This document shows positions 6,556-12,647 of a stretch of DNA of 27,864 bases, piece after piece. The first letter of the stretch is position 1. Each line of letters opens with the position of its first letter. The notes under the pieces were generated by a model that worked only from the letters and a program-made list of their open reading frames with translations, searched no databases and was not told where the DNA came from. A program made the translations under genes and the position numbers. The stretch comes from a virus. The DNA lies in the IMG/VR virus record IMGVR_UViG_3300044530_001285, positions 1 through 27,864 of that record; one strand, 5' to 3'.

Positions 6556-7355
6556 TCGGTGGGCGGGTTAGCGAACGTCTTGGCCTTGGAGATGAAACCC
6601 TCGGCATCGGCGAGGATCATGTTGGCCACCTTGGTGGATACATCGCGGAAGTTCTGCTCAGCCTTGATCAAGTTCTTGCTGACGAGGAACGCGTTGGCGA
6701 TATCAGAATGTGGCTCAAGGATCTGCTCCAGTCGTTCGACGAGCGTGAAGGCTGGTTCCGGTGTCACGTTGACTGACTGGCGCACCGTTGCAGTGACGGT
6801 GGGTGCTGGTGAAGGGTTGGAGAAGTCGGCTACTTCCTCGACGCAATATCGACCCTGAGTAATGCGAGGGTCGAGCATCCTTGTGGCGAGACTCACAAGA
6901 CGCGCACGCATCATAGCCGCTGGGAATTTCTGCCAACCACTCCCCGCTTTAGCAGGGAGCAAACCAGCCAACTTTGCATCTTCAGTCGTAAACGAAATAC
7001 GAACCTTCTTCTGCCCCTTGCAAAAGTCAGCAATGGCAGCTTGGGCGTCGTATTGCACCCAATCCACGTCCCACCCTGCATCCATTAGACCAGACAACAT
7101 AGCCTCGGATTTCATGGCAATCTGGCCATTTATGACGTGGTTAGACCTCTTCCACGTCAGCGGAGTCTGGCGACTAGAAATGCACTCAAGAGCAAGGACA
7201 TAGCCTTGTTCAGGCTTCGTCAGCCCAAAGAGTCCTGAGTGGGCCAACCAGTCACCTAAAGTCTTCACGGCGTCGAGCGACGTGCATGCTTGGTCATAGA
7301 AGTCAGGACTGACTGGCGGTTGCGGTTGCGTTGTTGCTAATAGGTTGCTGCTCAT
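6552..7355 (-). CDS. RecT-family single-strand annealing protein
   Basis: A 267-residue RecT-like recombinase that anneals complementary single strands. Supporting blocks are LECISSRQTPLTWKRSNHVI (about residues 55-75), IAMKSEAMLSGLMDAGW, and the RecT-type FTTEDAKLAGLL ... GSGWQKFPAAMMRARLVSLA followed by RYCVEEVADF. The length matches RecT (about 270). The C-terminal 90 residues are variable. It is directly upstream of the partner exonuclease with a 4-base overlap. Its first 53 bases overlap the end of the HTH gene, suggesting strong translational coupling. Confidence 0.8.
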   Translation of the reverse strand: MSSNLLATTQPQPPVSPDFYDQACTSLDAVKTLGDWLAHSGLFGLTKPEQGYVLALECISSRQTPLTWKRSNHVINGQIAMKSEAMLSGLMDAGWDVDWVQYDAQAAIADFCKGQKKVRISFTTEDAKLAGLLPAKAGSGWQKFPAAMMRARLVSLATRMLDPRITQGRYCVEEVADFSNPSPAPTVTATVRQSVNVTPEPAFTLVERLEQILEPHSDIANAFLVSKNLIKAEQNFRDVSTKVANMILADAEGFISKAKTFANPPTE

Positions 7356-7572
7356 TTGTATTCTCTTGTTGTTTCTTTGTTTTTCTTGCGTATGGGTTCA
7401 CAGCTCCGGTTGTCGCTCGACTCGTCAGAATCGCGGCGATGTCGGACTCGGTGAACAAGATTCGTCGGCCAATTCTCCTATGCTGGACGCCGTCATGGCG
7501 CACGATCCGCCGTAGCGTTTCGCAGCAGATTTGGAGCATAGCTGCTGTTTGTTTGGCCGTATAAACTTTCAC
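7303..7572 (-). CDS. MerR/excisionase-type HTH protein
   Basis: An 89-residue DNA-binding protein with GTG start (7570-7572). Residues 4-48 form a winged HTH of the MerR/Xis (HTH_17) kind: YTAKQTAAMLQICCETLRRI, then HRRIGRRILFTESDI as wing and third helix. The tail (about residues 60-89) is Lys/Gln/Asn-rich and unstructured. It starts 15 bases after the structured element at 7587-7754. As first gene before RecT and exonuclease it may control that group. An excisionase role is less likely since no integrase is seen. No SD precedes the GTG. Confidence 0.65.
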   Translation of the reverse strand: MKVYTAKQTAAMLQICCETLRRIVRHDGVQHRRIGRRILFTESDIAAILTSRATTGAVNPYARKTKKQQENTNEQQPISNNATATASQS

Positions 7573-7586
7573 TTGATAGAAATCGA

Positions 7587-7754
7587 CAGCGTTCGGGTGT
7601 TAACTTGGGAAACCAATGCGTAAACCCGTAAGAGCCTCTCGCTCCTCTCTATGCCCGAACGCTGAAAAGGGGCTGCAATCAGGTGTTCAGTCACGGGCGA
7701 AAATCCACTAACGCCCTGTCGCGATTTCCCTTCGCGCTCTAAGTCTGATTGCAG
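7587..7754 (-). ncRNA. Tandem stem-branch structured element (RNA or DNA)
   Basis: Two adjacent imperfect domains of about 80 bases. Domain A: arms 7587-7597 and 7654-7664 are a perfect 11-bp inverted repeat (cagcgttcggg/cccgaacgctg). Inside it are two short hairpins, 7605-7608/7613-7616 (ttgg-gaaa-ccaa) and 7632-7635/7641-7644 (gagc/gctc). Domain B: arms 7673-7682 and 7745-7754 are a perfect 10-bp inverted repeat (ctgcaatcag/ctgattgcag). Inside are hairpins 7695-7699/7712-7716 (gggcg/cgccc) and 7720-7724/7732-7736 (cgcga/tcgcg). Both domains thus fold as a closing stem with two branches. Strand is uncertain: the GAAA loop favours plus, the gene context favours minus. No tRNA match. It may be a leader RNA, small RNA or protein-bound DNA site. 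Confidence 0.5.
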
Positions 7755-7793
7755 AAAATTGGTCATTGTTGCGGACGTAGCTTCGCAGTTGTC

Positions 7794-8216
7794 TCAAGTC
7801 GTTGCAAGAGGATATTGAAAAACTTTTCGACCAAGGCGTTCTTCGATTCTCTGAAGGTAGGCCACCTGCTCCGGTGTTCCGTTCTGGCCGCTGCCGTTGA
7901 GGAACGTGATACGCTGATCCATCAGATGATCTTTGCGCCGCTGCCATTCCTTGTCCGACTCGCCATCGTGGCGGTAGATCGTGTACGGACCATGATGGAG
8001 TTCCAGAGTGTACTGCTCAGCGTTCGGATTGATGGGCGTTTTCTCTGGCTTCGGGCCAAAGCCTTCCCATGCGCTGTCGTCGCTGTCCGATTGGAACGAA
8101 TCCTCGATGTCGCTGATCTTCTTGGTAGTGGCTTTCATCATCGCCTCAATCGATCCGAGGCGTTTGTTCATCTTTTCGATGCTGGCGAATAGGATTTCTA
8201 TCTTCTGATCGGTCAT
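7794..8216 (-). CDS. Hypothetical coiled-coil protein (140 aa)
   Basis: A 140-residue protein starting MTDQKIEILFASIEKMNKRL. The first 40 residues are an amphipathic coiled coil, followed by an acidic linker (SFQSDSDDSAWEG), a proline-rich stretch (GPKPEKTPINPN), then a short region with strands (YTLELHHGPYTIYRHDG) and helices. The family is not recognised. It follows the gene at 8229 by 12 bases, so the two are probably cotranscribed from the promoter at 8712-8740. Confidence 0.6.
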   Translation of the reverse strand: MTDQKIEILFASIEKMNKRLGSIEAMMKATTKKISDIEDSFQSDSDDSAWEGFGPKPEKTPINPNAEQYTLELHHGPYTIYRHDGESDKEWQRRKDHLMDQRITFLNGSGQNGTPEQVAYLQRIEERLGRKVFQYPLATT

Positions 8217-8228
8217 AATTTTTCGGGG

Positions 8229-8702
8229 TTAGTTGCCGGTTGAACTGTCGGTTTCGGAAAGGCTACGGTACTTGGCAAGAAGGTCGTCGATGGATGAGTC
8301 GGCCACAGGTTCCAGCCCCGGTTCGGTAGGCTTCTCGTCATCGGCCTTCTGCTTTCTCTTGCGCTGCTTCCCCTTGCGAAGAGCATTGATAGCCTTCCAA
8401 ATCTGGGCGATTTCGCGACGGAGGTCCGAGAACTTGCGCGACTCAAGATCCTTCTGAGCCTCCTCATCGGACGGCTTCCAATCGCAGCCATGCCAGACCC
8501 GATGGGTTCGATCAAAAACCAAGACCTGACTCTTGACGTTCCGCATCGAGCCAAACGCCCGATTAGCCTCGACCAATCCACCGCCAATCGTCTCGACAAT
8601 GTAGGCCAACAACTCGGACTTTTCCGAATTCAGATTGTGCCTCTTCGGCGGCATTTCTCGAAACGTCGAACGAAGCGTGGAGCCATTTGATAAGTAACTC
8701 AT
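8229..8702 (-). CDS. Hypothetical protein, first gene after promoter (157 aa)
   Basis: A 157-residue protein starting MSYLSNGSTLRSTFREMPPK. Helical segments SEKSELLAYIVETIGGGLVE and KFSDLRREIAQIWKAINAL flank a strand-like QVLVFDRTHRVWHG. A basic run, RKGKQRKRKQK (about residues 109-119), precedes an acidic C-terminus. The basic run could contact nucleic acid. The putative promoter lies immediately upstream, with its -10 box only 9 bases before the ATG, so either the transcript is nearly leaderless or the real start is the ATG at 8654 (M17). No domain recognised. Confidence 0.6.
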   Translation of the reverse strand: MSYLSNGSTLRSTFREMPPKRHNLNSEKSELLAYIVETIGGGLVEANRAFGSMRNVKSQVLVFDRTHRVWHGCDWKPSDEEAQKDLESRKFSDLRREIAQIWKAINALRKGKQRKRKQKADDEKPTEPGLEPVADSSIDDLLAKYRSLSETDSSTGN

Positions 8703-8711
8703 GATGGAAAA

Positions 8712-8740
8712 CAGATAAGTCTCTTTTGTCGTCTAGTCAA
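8712..8740 (-). promoter_or_regulatory. Sigma70-like promoter
   Basis: On the minus strand TTGACT (8735-8740) and TATCTG (8712-8717) are separated by 17 bases. The -35 matches 5 of 6 consensus bases and the -10 begins TAT. It is in a gene-free gap directly upstream of the gene at 8229-8702. Confidence 0.5.
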
Positions 8741-8788
8741 CGTAAATCTACCAATGGCTCCTTTTAAGTTACCCTTGGTCTACCTAGC

Positions 8789-9055
8789 TCATCTAAAGAT
8801 AAGCCTCCCCTTTCTAAAAAAGGGGAGAGGCTTATTCCGAAAACGGAATGCTTGCGCTCCGCCTTTGGGGGCGGTGCCGCTTCCGTTTCGGAAAAGGATA
8901 TGTGAAGCGTTCTTGTCGCTTTGTCGGTCATGCAGGGCAGCGAGAATGCCCCGCAATCGATCAGAAATGCCCTGTAGAGCGTTCGTAAGCGGTTTGGCGG
9001 CTCTACGGACGGTTTCGCGTGTGTCCGCGCTAGAATCGAATCGATGAAATGGCAT
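8789..9055 (-). CDS. Doubtful ORF ending in hairpin region (88 aa)
   Basis: An open frame starting MPFHRFDSSADTRETVRRAA, 22 bases after the stop of the preceding gene and on the same strand. The first 55 residues look like a plausible helical protein (PLTNALQGISDRLRGILAAL). The last 30 residues are Arg/Phe/Gly-rich (AFRFRNKPLPFFRKGRLIF) and are encoded by the stem-loop cluster, which suggests that this part is a by-product of DNA structure or that a real gene was extended into it. No SD. The opposite-strand frame at 8754-9047 looks less protein-like. If this ORF is not real, 8703-9077 holds only the promoter and hairpins. Confidence 0.35.
   Translation of the reverse strand: MPFHRFDSSADTRETVRRAAKPLTNALQGISDRLRGILAALHDRQSDKNASHILFRNGSGTAPKGGAQAFRFRNKPLPFFRKGRLIFR
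8799..8835. terminator. Strong stem-loop, possible terminator
   Basis: Arms ataagcct-cccc-ttt (8799-8813) and aaa-gggg-ag-aggcttat (8819-8835) give a 15-bp stem with a 2-base bulge and a 5-base loop. Neither strand has a long T run after the stem, so termination is possible but not certain. It separates the upstream minus-strand genes from the promoter at 8712-8740. Confidence 0.5.
8834..8893. repeat. Cluster of stem-loops, REP-like
   Basis: Three short hairpins: 8834-8849 (attccg/cggaat), 8859-8874 (ccgcc/ggcgg) and 8881-8893 (ttccg/cggaa). The outer two also pair with each other: 8836-8848 against 8881-8892 with one bulged base, giving a long cruciform-like stem around the central hairpin. 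Such density is unlike the coding DNA around it. Confidence 0.5.
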
Positions 9056-9077
9056 GGTGCGAATGAGGTTTATTGGC

Positions 9078-9350
9078 CTACTTTTTATCCGGCGAAAAGT
9101 TATCCGAAGATTGGATTCGCTCGACGACCGGATAGACATCGTAGTCCTCCGACAATTCGACCGGGACGACGCGAATCCGACCTTGCGTGTATTCGCCGGG
9201 ATTTAGTTCACGCGCCGCTCGTTCAGCATCCTTGCGCGACTCGAATTCGACCGTCTGGTAGCTGACGACCTTTTCCTTCATGTCGGACCAGCCAATCGCG
9301 CCGGATAGCTGGACCTTGTAGACTGGCTTCGCGAACAGGTTGCGGCTCAT
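9078..9350 (-). CDS. Hypothetical protein (90 aa)
   Basis: A 90-residue protein starting MSRNLFAKPVYKVQLSGAIG. It contains SYQTVEFESRKDAERAAREL, a beta-alpha unit as in small alpha/beta sandwich proteins, and ends with an acidic/polar tail (DNFSPDKK). GGAGG lies about 9 bases before the ATG, and ATGA overlap joins it to the gene before. Function unknown. Confidence 0.6.
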   Translation of the reverse strand: MSRNLFAKPVYKVQLSGAIGWSDMKEKVVSYQTVEFESRKDAERAARELNPGEYTQGRIRVVPVELSEDYDVYPVVERIQSSDNFSPDKK

Positions 9351-9613
9351 GGATACATTCCTCCGGCGCGGATGACGCGGATGATCGTCTCCGAATCATC
9401 GATGAGTTGTTGTCGTCGTTTCTCGCCCTCGCCGGTCGTATCCGCGCACTGATACATTCGGACGTAGAAAAGCGCGTCCTGAAGGCACGTGAGCGCGGCG
9501 GCGACGTGCGCGAGACGGGTTGATGCGGATGCGATGAAAGGATTCTGAAAATCAGCGGCCATCAATTCGAGTTGTTTGGCCAACTCATCGAGCGGGATAT
9601 TTCGGTTCATCAT
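9347..9613 (-). CDS. Hypothetical helical protein (88 aa)
   Basis: An 88-residue protein starting MMNRNIPLDELAKQLELMAA. It is predicted mostly helical: LARVAAAL-like LAHVAAALTCLQDALFYVRM in the middle, then EGEKRRQQLIDDSETIIRVI. TGGAG lies upstream of the double ATG, and the first ATG forms the ATGA overlap. It resembles small cytosolic phage proteins without known role. Confidence 0.6.
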   Translation of the reverse strand: MMNRNIPLDELAKQLELMAADFQNPFIASASTRLAHVAAALTCLQDALFYVRMYQCADTTGEGEKRRQQLIDDSETIIRVIRAGGMYP

Positions 9614-9843
9614 AGCGTCTCCAGATCAGGTGTACTGGGGCAGAGCTTGTCGCCGTCCTCGCGTTCGATGATGAGTTCAAGGATCTGCGTGCCATCCTTC
9701 GCGATGAGGGAGCAGATATGTTTGTTGTCGTCGTAAATTGAGAGCGCTTTCGCGCCGTTTTCTTGCTCCTCGCCCGTCAGAATTGCGTTGAACAGATCGA
9801 CGATGGTCTGGGCGTTGGCTTTTGATTGGATGGTTAGTTTCAT
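9610..9843 (-). CDS. Hypothetical small protein (77 aa)
   Basis: A 77-residue protein starting MKLTIQSKANAQTIVDLFNA. It alternates strands and helices (ALSIYDDNKHICSLIAKDG, TQILELIIE), suggesting a small alpha/beta fold. A much longer frame runs to 10296 but its upstream part is only the shadow of the transglycosylase gene; the start at 9843 gives the ATGA overlap with it. Family not recognised. Confidence 0.55.
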   Translation of the reverse strand: MKLTIQSKANAQTIVDLFNAILTGEEQENGAKALSIYDDNKHICSLIAKDGTQILELIIEREDGDKLCPSTPDLETL

Positions 9844-10196
9844 TTCTTTGCTGTTGTTTGACTGGTTTCGAGAGAGGAAAGTTTTCGCATGACGCGACGA
9901 CCATAGGCGCGGGAAGAGGACCGCTTGAGGGCTTTTGGCCCACCTTGCCAGATGCGCGCCAGCGATTCGTCGCTGAGATTGCGTCCGTAATGGCTTAGGT
10001 ATGCGTTGGCGATGAACGTCGCGACGGCTCGATTCGTTACCTGAGTGTGCGCGTAATGCGTCCCCATCAGGCGATTCGCGTCGCGTACCATGATCGGCTT
10101 GATCTGGAGCGCGCCAAGCTCGCCGTGACGGCCACGGGCATGATCGTTTCCGTGGGATTCGATTTGAATCAGGGCCGAAAGAAGCAATGGATGCAT
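9840..10196 (-). CDS. Small lytic transglycosylase-like protein (SLT fold)
   Basis: A 118-residue protein with the soluble lytic transglycosylase core. LSALIQIESHGND has catalytic Glu13 in the ES motif, and HGELGALQIKP (24-34) matches the G-x-x-G-L/A-x-Q-I motif. AYLSHYGRN and later LARIWQGGP fit the third helix motifs. Such enzymes cleave peptidoglycan between MurNAc and GlcNAc. No signal peptide is seen, so it may leave the cell through a holin or act in the virion. It is unusual in lying in the early arm, far from the holin cassette at 19754-20445. The leader has no SD but contains CGCATCAAATC before the ATG. The protein is shorter than most SLT domains, so it is probably minimal. Confidence 0.7.
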   Translation of the reverse strand: MHPLLLSALIQIESHGNDHARGRHGELGALQIKPIMVRDANRLMGTHYAHTQVTNRAVATFIANAYLSHYGRNLSDESLARIWQGGPKALKRSSSRAYGRRVMRKLSSLETSQTTAKK

Positions 10197-10249
10197 GATT
10201 TGATGCGCGGATGCGGTTTATTCTTGGGATTTGATGCGCGGGGGATGTT

Positions 10250-10399
10250 TTAGCCGGTCGATTGCGGATTGTCTCGCATAACCGTACGAACCACACGACC
10301 GCCGAATCGCTTGACTAGTCGATGCGCGTCGCGTTTGGCGTTTCGACCTTGAAACGTGTACTCGCTTCGACCGTAAAAAGCGGTCCAGTAAACTTTCAC
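10250..10399 (-). CDS. Small basic protein (49 aa), GTG start
   Basis: A 49-residue frame with GTG at 10397-10399 in GTGA overlap with the preceding TPGPW gene. It begins VKVYWTAFYGRSEYTFQG and continues NAKRDAHRLVKRFGGRVVR. A strand pair plus a basic helix would fit a tiny DNA- or RNA-binding protein. A competing frame (10218-10439) is low in sense and lacks coupling. Function unknown. Confidence 0.5.
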   Translation of the reverse strand: MKVYWTAFYGRSEYTFQGRNAKRDAHRLVKRFGGRVVRTVMRDNPQSTG

Positions 10400-10656
10400 G
10401 GTTGTTGTCCTTTCGCCTTCCTGATGATGGCGCGAGCAAAGTCTAAGTCGTCGTCGTCGGCCATAGGGTGCGCGAGACGTTCGAGGGCGGAGAGAAGATC
10501 AGGCGCGGAGGCGATTAGACAAGAATTCGATTCATCCTCGTCTGAGTTCTCGTTTTGCAACGCGCAAAAGGCAACCGTTCGCTCGTTTTCGTCGATGATT
10601 CCAATATGGCAATTGCCGGAATGATCGACCCGCCAAGGGCCGGGAGTGTGGTTCAC
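10396..10656 (-). CDS. TPGPW-family phage protein (86 aa)
   Basis: An 86-residue protein with GTG start in a GTGA overlap. It shows the family layout seen in many phages: N-terminal HTPGPWRV, a central strand region, then SCLIASAPDLLSALERLA and LDFARAIIRKA at the end. The biochemical role of this common family is not established. It is a paralogue of the neighbouring gene at 10653. Confidence 0.7.
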   Translation of the reverse strand: MNHTPGPWRVDHSGNCHIGIIDENERTVAFCALQNENSDEDESNSCLIASAPDLLSALERLAHPMADDDDLDFARAIIRKAKGQQP

Positions 10657-10973
10657 AGGCTACCTCCAATCGCCTTTTCGATAACCGGGGCAATTCTAGC
10701 GCGAATCCATTCGGGCGATTCTCCGGCGTTTGAGTAAATCAGAGCCAGCACCTCCAGCATTTCAGGCGCGGAGGCGATGAGCGTCGCATTTGCAAGCGGT
10801 TCGTCCATGTGAGGCGCGAAGGCGCTTACGTTGATGAAGGCGAGGGATAGCGCGCCGTGTGTATGGTTCACCGATTCGTCGCGACCATCGATGATCTTAA
10901 GAGTCGAATGCGTTGGGTCGAATTGATCCTCGTCGAATCGGACAAGCCAAGGGCCGGGGGTATGGGTTTTCAT
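10653..10973 (-). CDS. TPGPW-family phage protein (106 aa)
   Basis: A 106-residue paralogue of the gene at 10396. N-terminal MKTHTPGPWLVRFDEDQ, central STLKIIDGRDESVNHTHGAL, and NATLIASAPEMLEVLALIYS followed by WIRARIAPVIEKAI. The shared blocks TPGPW and (A)LIASAP(D/E)(M/L)L define the family. Start chosen at the TPGPW-proximal ATG because upstream in-frame sequence does not resemble the family. Function unknown. Confidence 0.7.
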   Translation of the reverse strand: MKTHTPGPWLVRFDEDQFDPTHSTLKIIDGRDESVNHTHGALSLAFINVSAFAPHMDEPLANATLIASAPEMLEVLALIYSNAGESPEWIRARIAPVIEKAIGGSL

Positions 10974-10978
10974 TGGGT

Positions 10979-11593
10979 TCAGGCGTTGATGGTGAATGAT
11001 TCTGCGAAACGAAGACCTTCGGCGCGGCCTGATTCGGAGCCGCCTAGAACGACAGCCTCGCACGCGGAATCCGATAGCTGGCGCGCATAGGCGTTCCAAT
11101 GTTCGCCTGCGTCGCAATAGGGGATTCCGCAATCGCGGTTCAGGACATGGGCAAACGACGAATAAAAGTCAGCGCGAACGGATTCAACCGCATCTTCCAT
11201 TTCGATGACGCGGAGCAATTGCGCGTCCATGCGGGATAATTCCATGCGCGGGAGGATAATCTCTACGGCAAAGTCTGTCGCGTCCGCCCAGACGGAGCTG
11301 TAGGCGTTCGTTTTGAGCCACAGGGAGCCGTCGTTGAAAAGGTGATAGACGGACGAATCGGGATTGCCGATACCGCCAGCGTCGCGAATGGATTCGGATC
11401 GGTTGTCCGCGAACGGAGGGAGTTCCTCGATTAAGTCCTGCTCTTCAGGCGCGAGCCAAAGAAAATTGTCGTTGAGGTAATGCTGGCGCACATAGGCGAG
11501 CGCGGCCTGAGGTAGGTTGTCCGCGTGGAATGATAGCAGGACCGTCTCGCGAGCGATAATGCGTTCAAGAATGGGGATTAGCTTTGGATTCAT
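10979..11593 (-). CDS. Hypothetical protein (204 aa)
   Basis: A 204-residue protein starting MNPKLIPILERIIARETVLL. It is acidic, with helical N- and C-terminal parts (LRVIEMEDAVESVRADFYSS) and a strand-rich middle (SVYHLFNDGSLWLKTNAYSS, AVEIILPRM). The C-terminal part has three cysteines (DCGIPYCDAG, DSACEAV). No signal peptide or known motif. The leader contains CAAATCAAATC near the ATG, as in neighbouring genes, and no SD. Function unknown. Confidence 0.6.
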   Translation of the reverse strand: MNPKLIPILERIIARETVLLSFHADNLPQAALAYVRQHYLNDNFLWLAPEEQDLIEELPPFADNRSESIRDAGGIGNPDSSVYHLFNDGSLWLKTNAYSSVWADATDFAVEIILPRMELSRMDAQLLRVIEMEDAVESVRADFYSSFAHVLNRDCGIPYCDAGEHWNAYARQLSDSACEAVVLGGSESGRAEGLRFAESFTINA

Positions 11594-11672
11594 GATTCGT
11601 GATTTGATTTGAGGAAGGACTTTATGGCCTACCCTTTCGCACCACGCTTTCGCATGATGCGCGGAGGATAGG

Positions 11673-11894
11673 TCATTCGGCCAGTGCGCGAAGAGCTTTG
11701 AGCGTTGGCTTACCTTTACCGCCGATTGCGCGCCATGCTTTGACGGATAGTTCGCCGTCGTATTGCCAAGTCGATGCGCCGTTGAGCGTTGCGCGGCAGG
11801 ATTCTAGGAACCGTTCCAGCTTGTCGGGATTGGATGCCCAAGGGAGCGCGGAAACGGATTTGCGGTATTCAGAGAGGAAGGATGATTTATTCAT
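11673..11894 (-). CDS. Hypothetical small protein (73 aa)
   Basis: A 73-residue protein starting MNKSSFLSEYRKSVSALPWA. Helical throughout, with KLERFLESCRATLNGA and SVKAWRAIGGKGKPTLKALR. The basic C-terminal half might bind nucleic acid. It is separated by 18 bases from the gene before and 79 bases from the next. No recognised family. Confidence 0.5.
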   Translation of the reverse strand: MNKSSFLSEYRKSVSALPWASNPDKLERFLESCRATLNGASTWQYDGELSVKAWRAIGGKGKPTLKALRALAE

Positions 11895-11912
11895 TGGATG
11901 CGCGGGGATAAA

Positions 11913-12182
11913 TTAAGCGGTGAAGATATGCGCCATGCTGCCGTCGGGGAGCGAGCCGGATACAAAAGCGCGGTTCCAAAAGTTGGTTTCGCGGGGCGTG
12001 CCTTTCGATTCGTCTTCGTTAAGAAAACGAGTCACAAGCGCGAGAACTGCCGCGCGGTGGGTTTCGTCACCTGTCAATTCATGCGGGTAGGGGATGACGA
12101 TAGAACCGCGAGCGCACTTTGCTTTGATGCGTGAACCTTTTGATTCAGTCGCTGACAGGTATTTGGTTTGGATTGATTGCAT
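11913..12182 (-). CDS. Conserved phage hypothetical protein (89 aa)
   Basis: An 89-residue protein starting MQSIQTKYLSATESKGSRIK. The block TKYL...(S/N)xGSRIKA followed by GSIVIPYPHELTGDETHRAA belongs to a small conserved family found in many phages; its role is not known. It has three or four strands and a helix, AVLALVTRFLNED. I prefer the ATG at 12182 because it follows the repeated A-rich leader (CAATCCC before ATG); a GTG at 12221 would extend it by 13 residues. Confidence 0.6.
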   Translation of the reverse strand: MQSIQTKYLSATESKGSRIKAKCARGSIVIPYPHELTGDETHRAAVLALVTRFLNEDESKGTPRETNFWNRAFVSGSLPDGSMAHIFTA

Positions 12183-12260
12183 GGGATTGGATTTATTGAA
12201 TCGGGAATCGGGATGATTCACCGCTGCAATCCACTCTTTCGAATGGACTGGCGCGGGGAG

Positions 12261-12629
12261 TCAAAGGGAGCCGTTCGATTCGGCAATGTCGCCCCATGAA
12301 GCGATTCGATAGTGTCCATTCATTCGGACGATTGTGGGCGCATAAGTGTCGCCAATGTTCAGGTATTCAACCCAAGTACCGTTTCTAGTCTGAAAGGCTT
12401 CGATGCCGAAGGTTTCAAGCAATGCGTCAAGGCAATGAAGGCGCACGTCTGAGGTTGATGGGGCGTGGTAGCACTCGCGCACTCGCGCATCACCGGCGGG
12501 GAGCGATTCAAGTTCGGAACGGCGCATTCGGAAGATAGCCTTGGCTTCCTTTCCTTTGCCGGGGAAAGCCGATTCAATAGACGTAACGGACGGGGAGCGG
12601 AAACGGGGAGCGGATTTGGTTATGGTCAT
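12261..12629 (-). CDS. Hypothetical protein (122 aa)
   Basis: A 122-residue protein starting MTITKSAPRFRSPSVTSIES. It contains helical RMRRSELESLPAGDARVREC and CLDALLETFGIEAFQ, then strands YLNIGDTYAPTIVRMNGHYR. The start follows the repeated leader AAATCCAAATCAAATCCC with no SD. The longer frame to 12836 overlaps the neighbouring gene and is a shadow there. Function unknown. Confidence 0.55.
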   Translation of the reverse strand: MTITKSAPRFRSPSVTSIESAFPGKGKEAKAIFRMRRSELESLPAGDARVRECYHAPSTSDVRLHCLDALLETFGIEAFQTRNGTWVEYLNIGDTYAPTIVRMNGHYRIASWGDIAESNGSL

Positions 12630-12647
12630 GGGATTTGATTTGGATTT
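12630..12647 (-). promoter_or_regulatory. Repeated A-rich translation leader, copy 1
   Basis: Minus strand AAATCCAAATCAAATCCC directly precedes the ATG. The same 18 bases precede the gene at 12646-13017. It contains no Shine-Dalgarno sequence. Confidence 0.5.

Noticed and set aside
7587-7664. tRNA gene
   Set aside because: Size and two-branch shape recall tRNA, but the closing stem is 11 bp, there is no anticodon arm with a plausible loop and no T-loop consensus.
7569-7766. 65-residue minus-strand frame in front of the HTH gene
   Set aside because: It runs through both arms of the tandem stem element, has no SD and an amino-acid mix without domain character. It has a GTGA link to the HTH gene, so it is not fully excluded, but the base-paired structure explains the stretch better.
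8754-9047. 97-residue plus-strand frame
   Set aside because: Arg/Cys/Pro-rich, opposite to all neighbours and written over the hairpin cluster; looks like a shadow.
10218-10439. 73-residue minus-strand frame
   Set aside because: Ser/Arg-rich frame overlapping the TPGPW gene by 44 bases; the coupled 49-residue frame in another phase is more protein-like.
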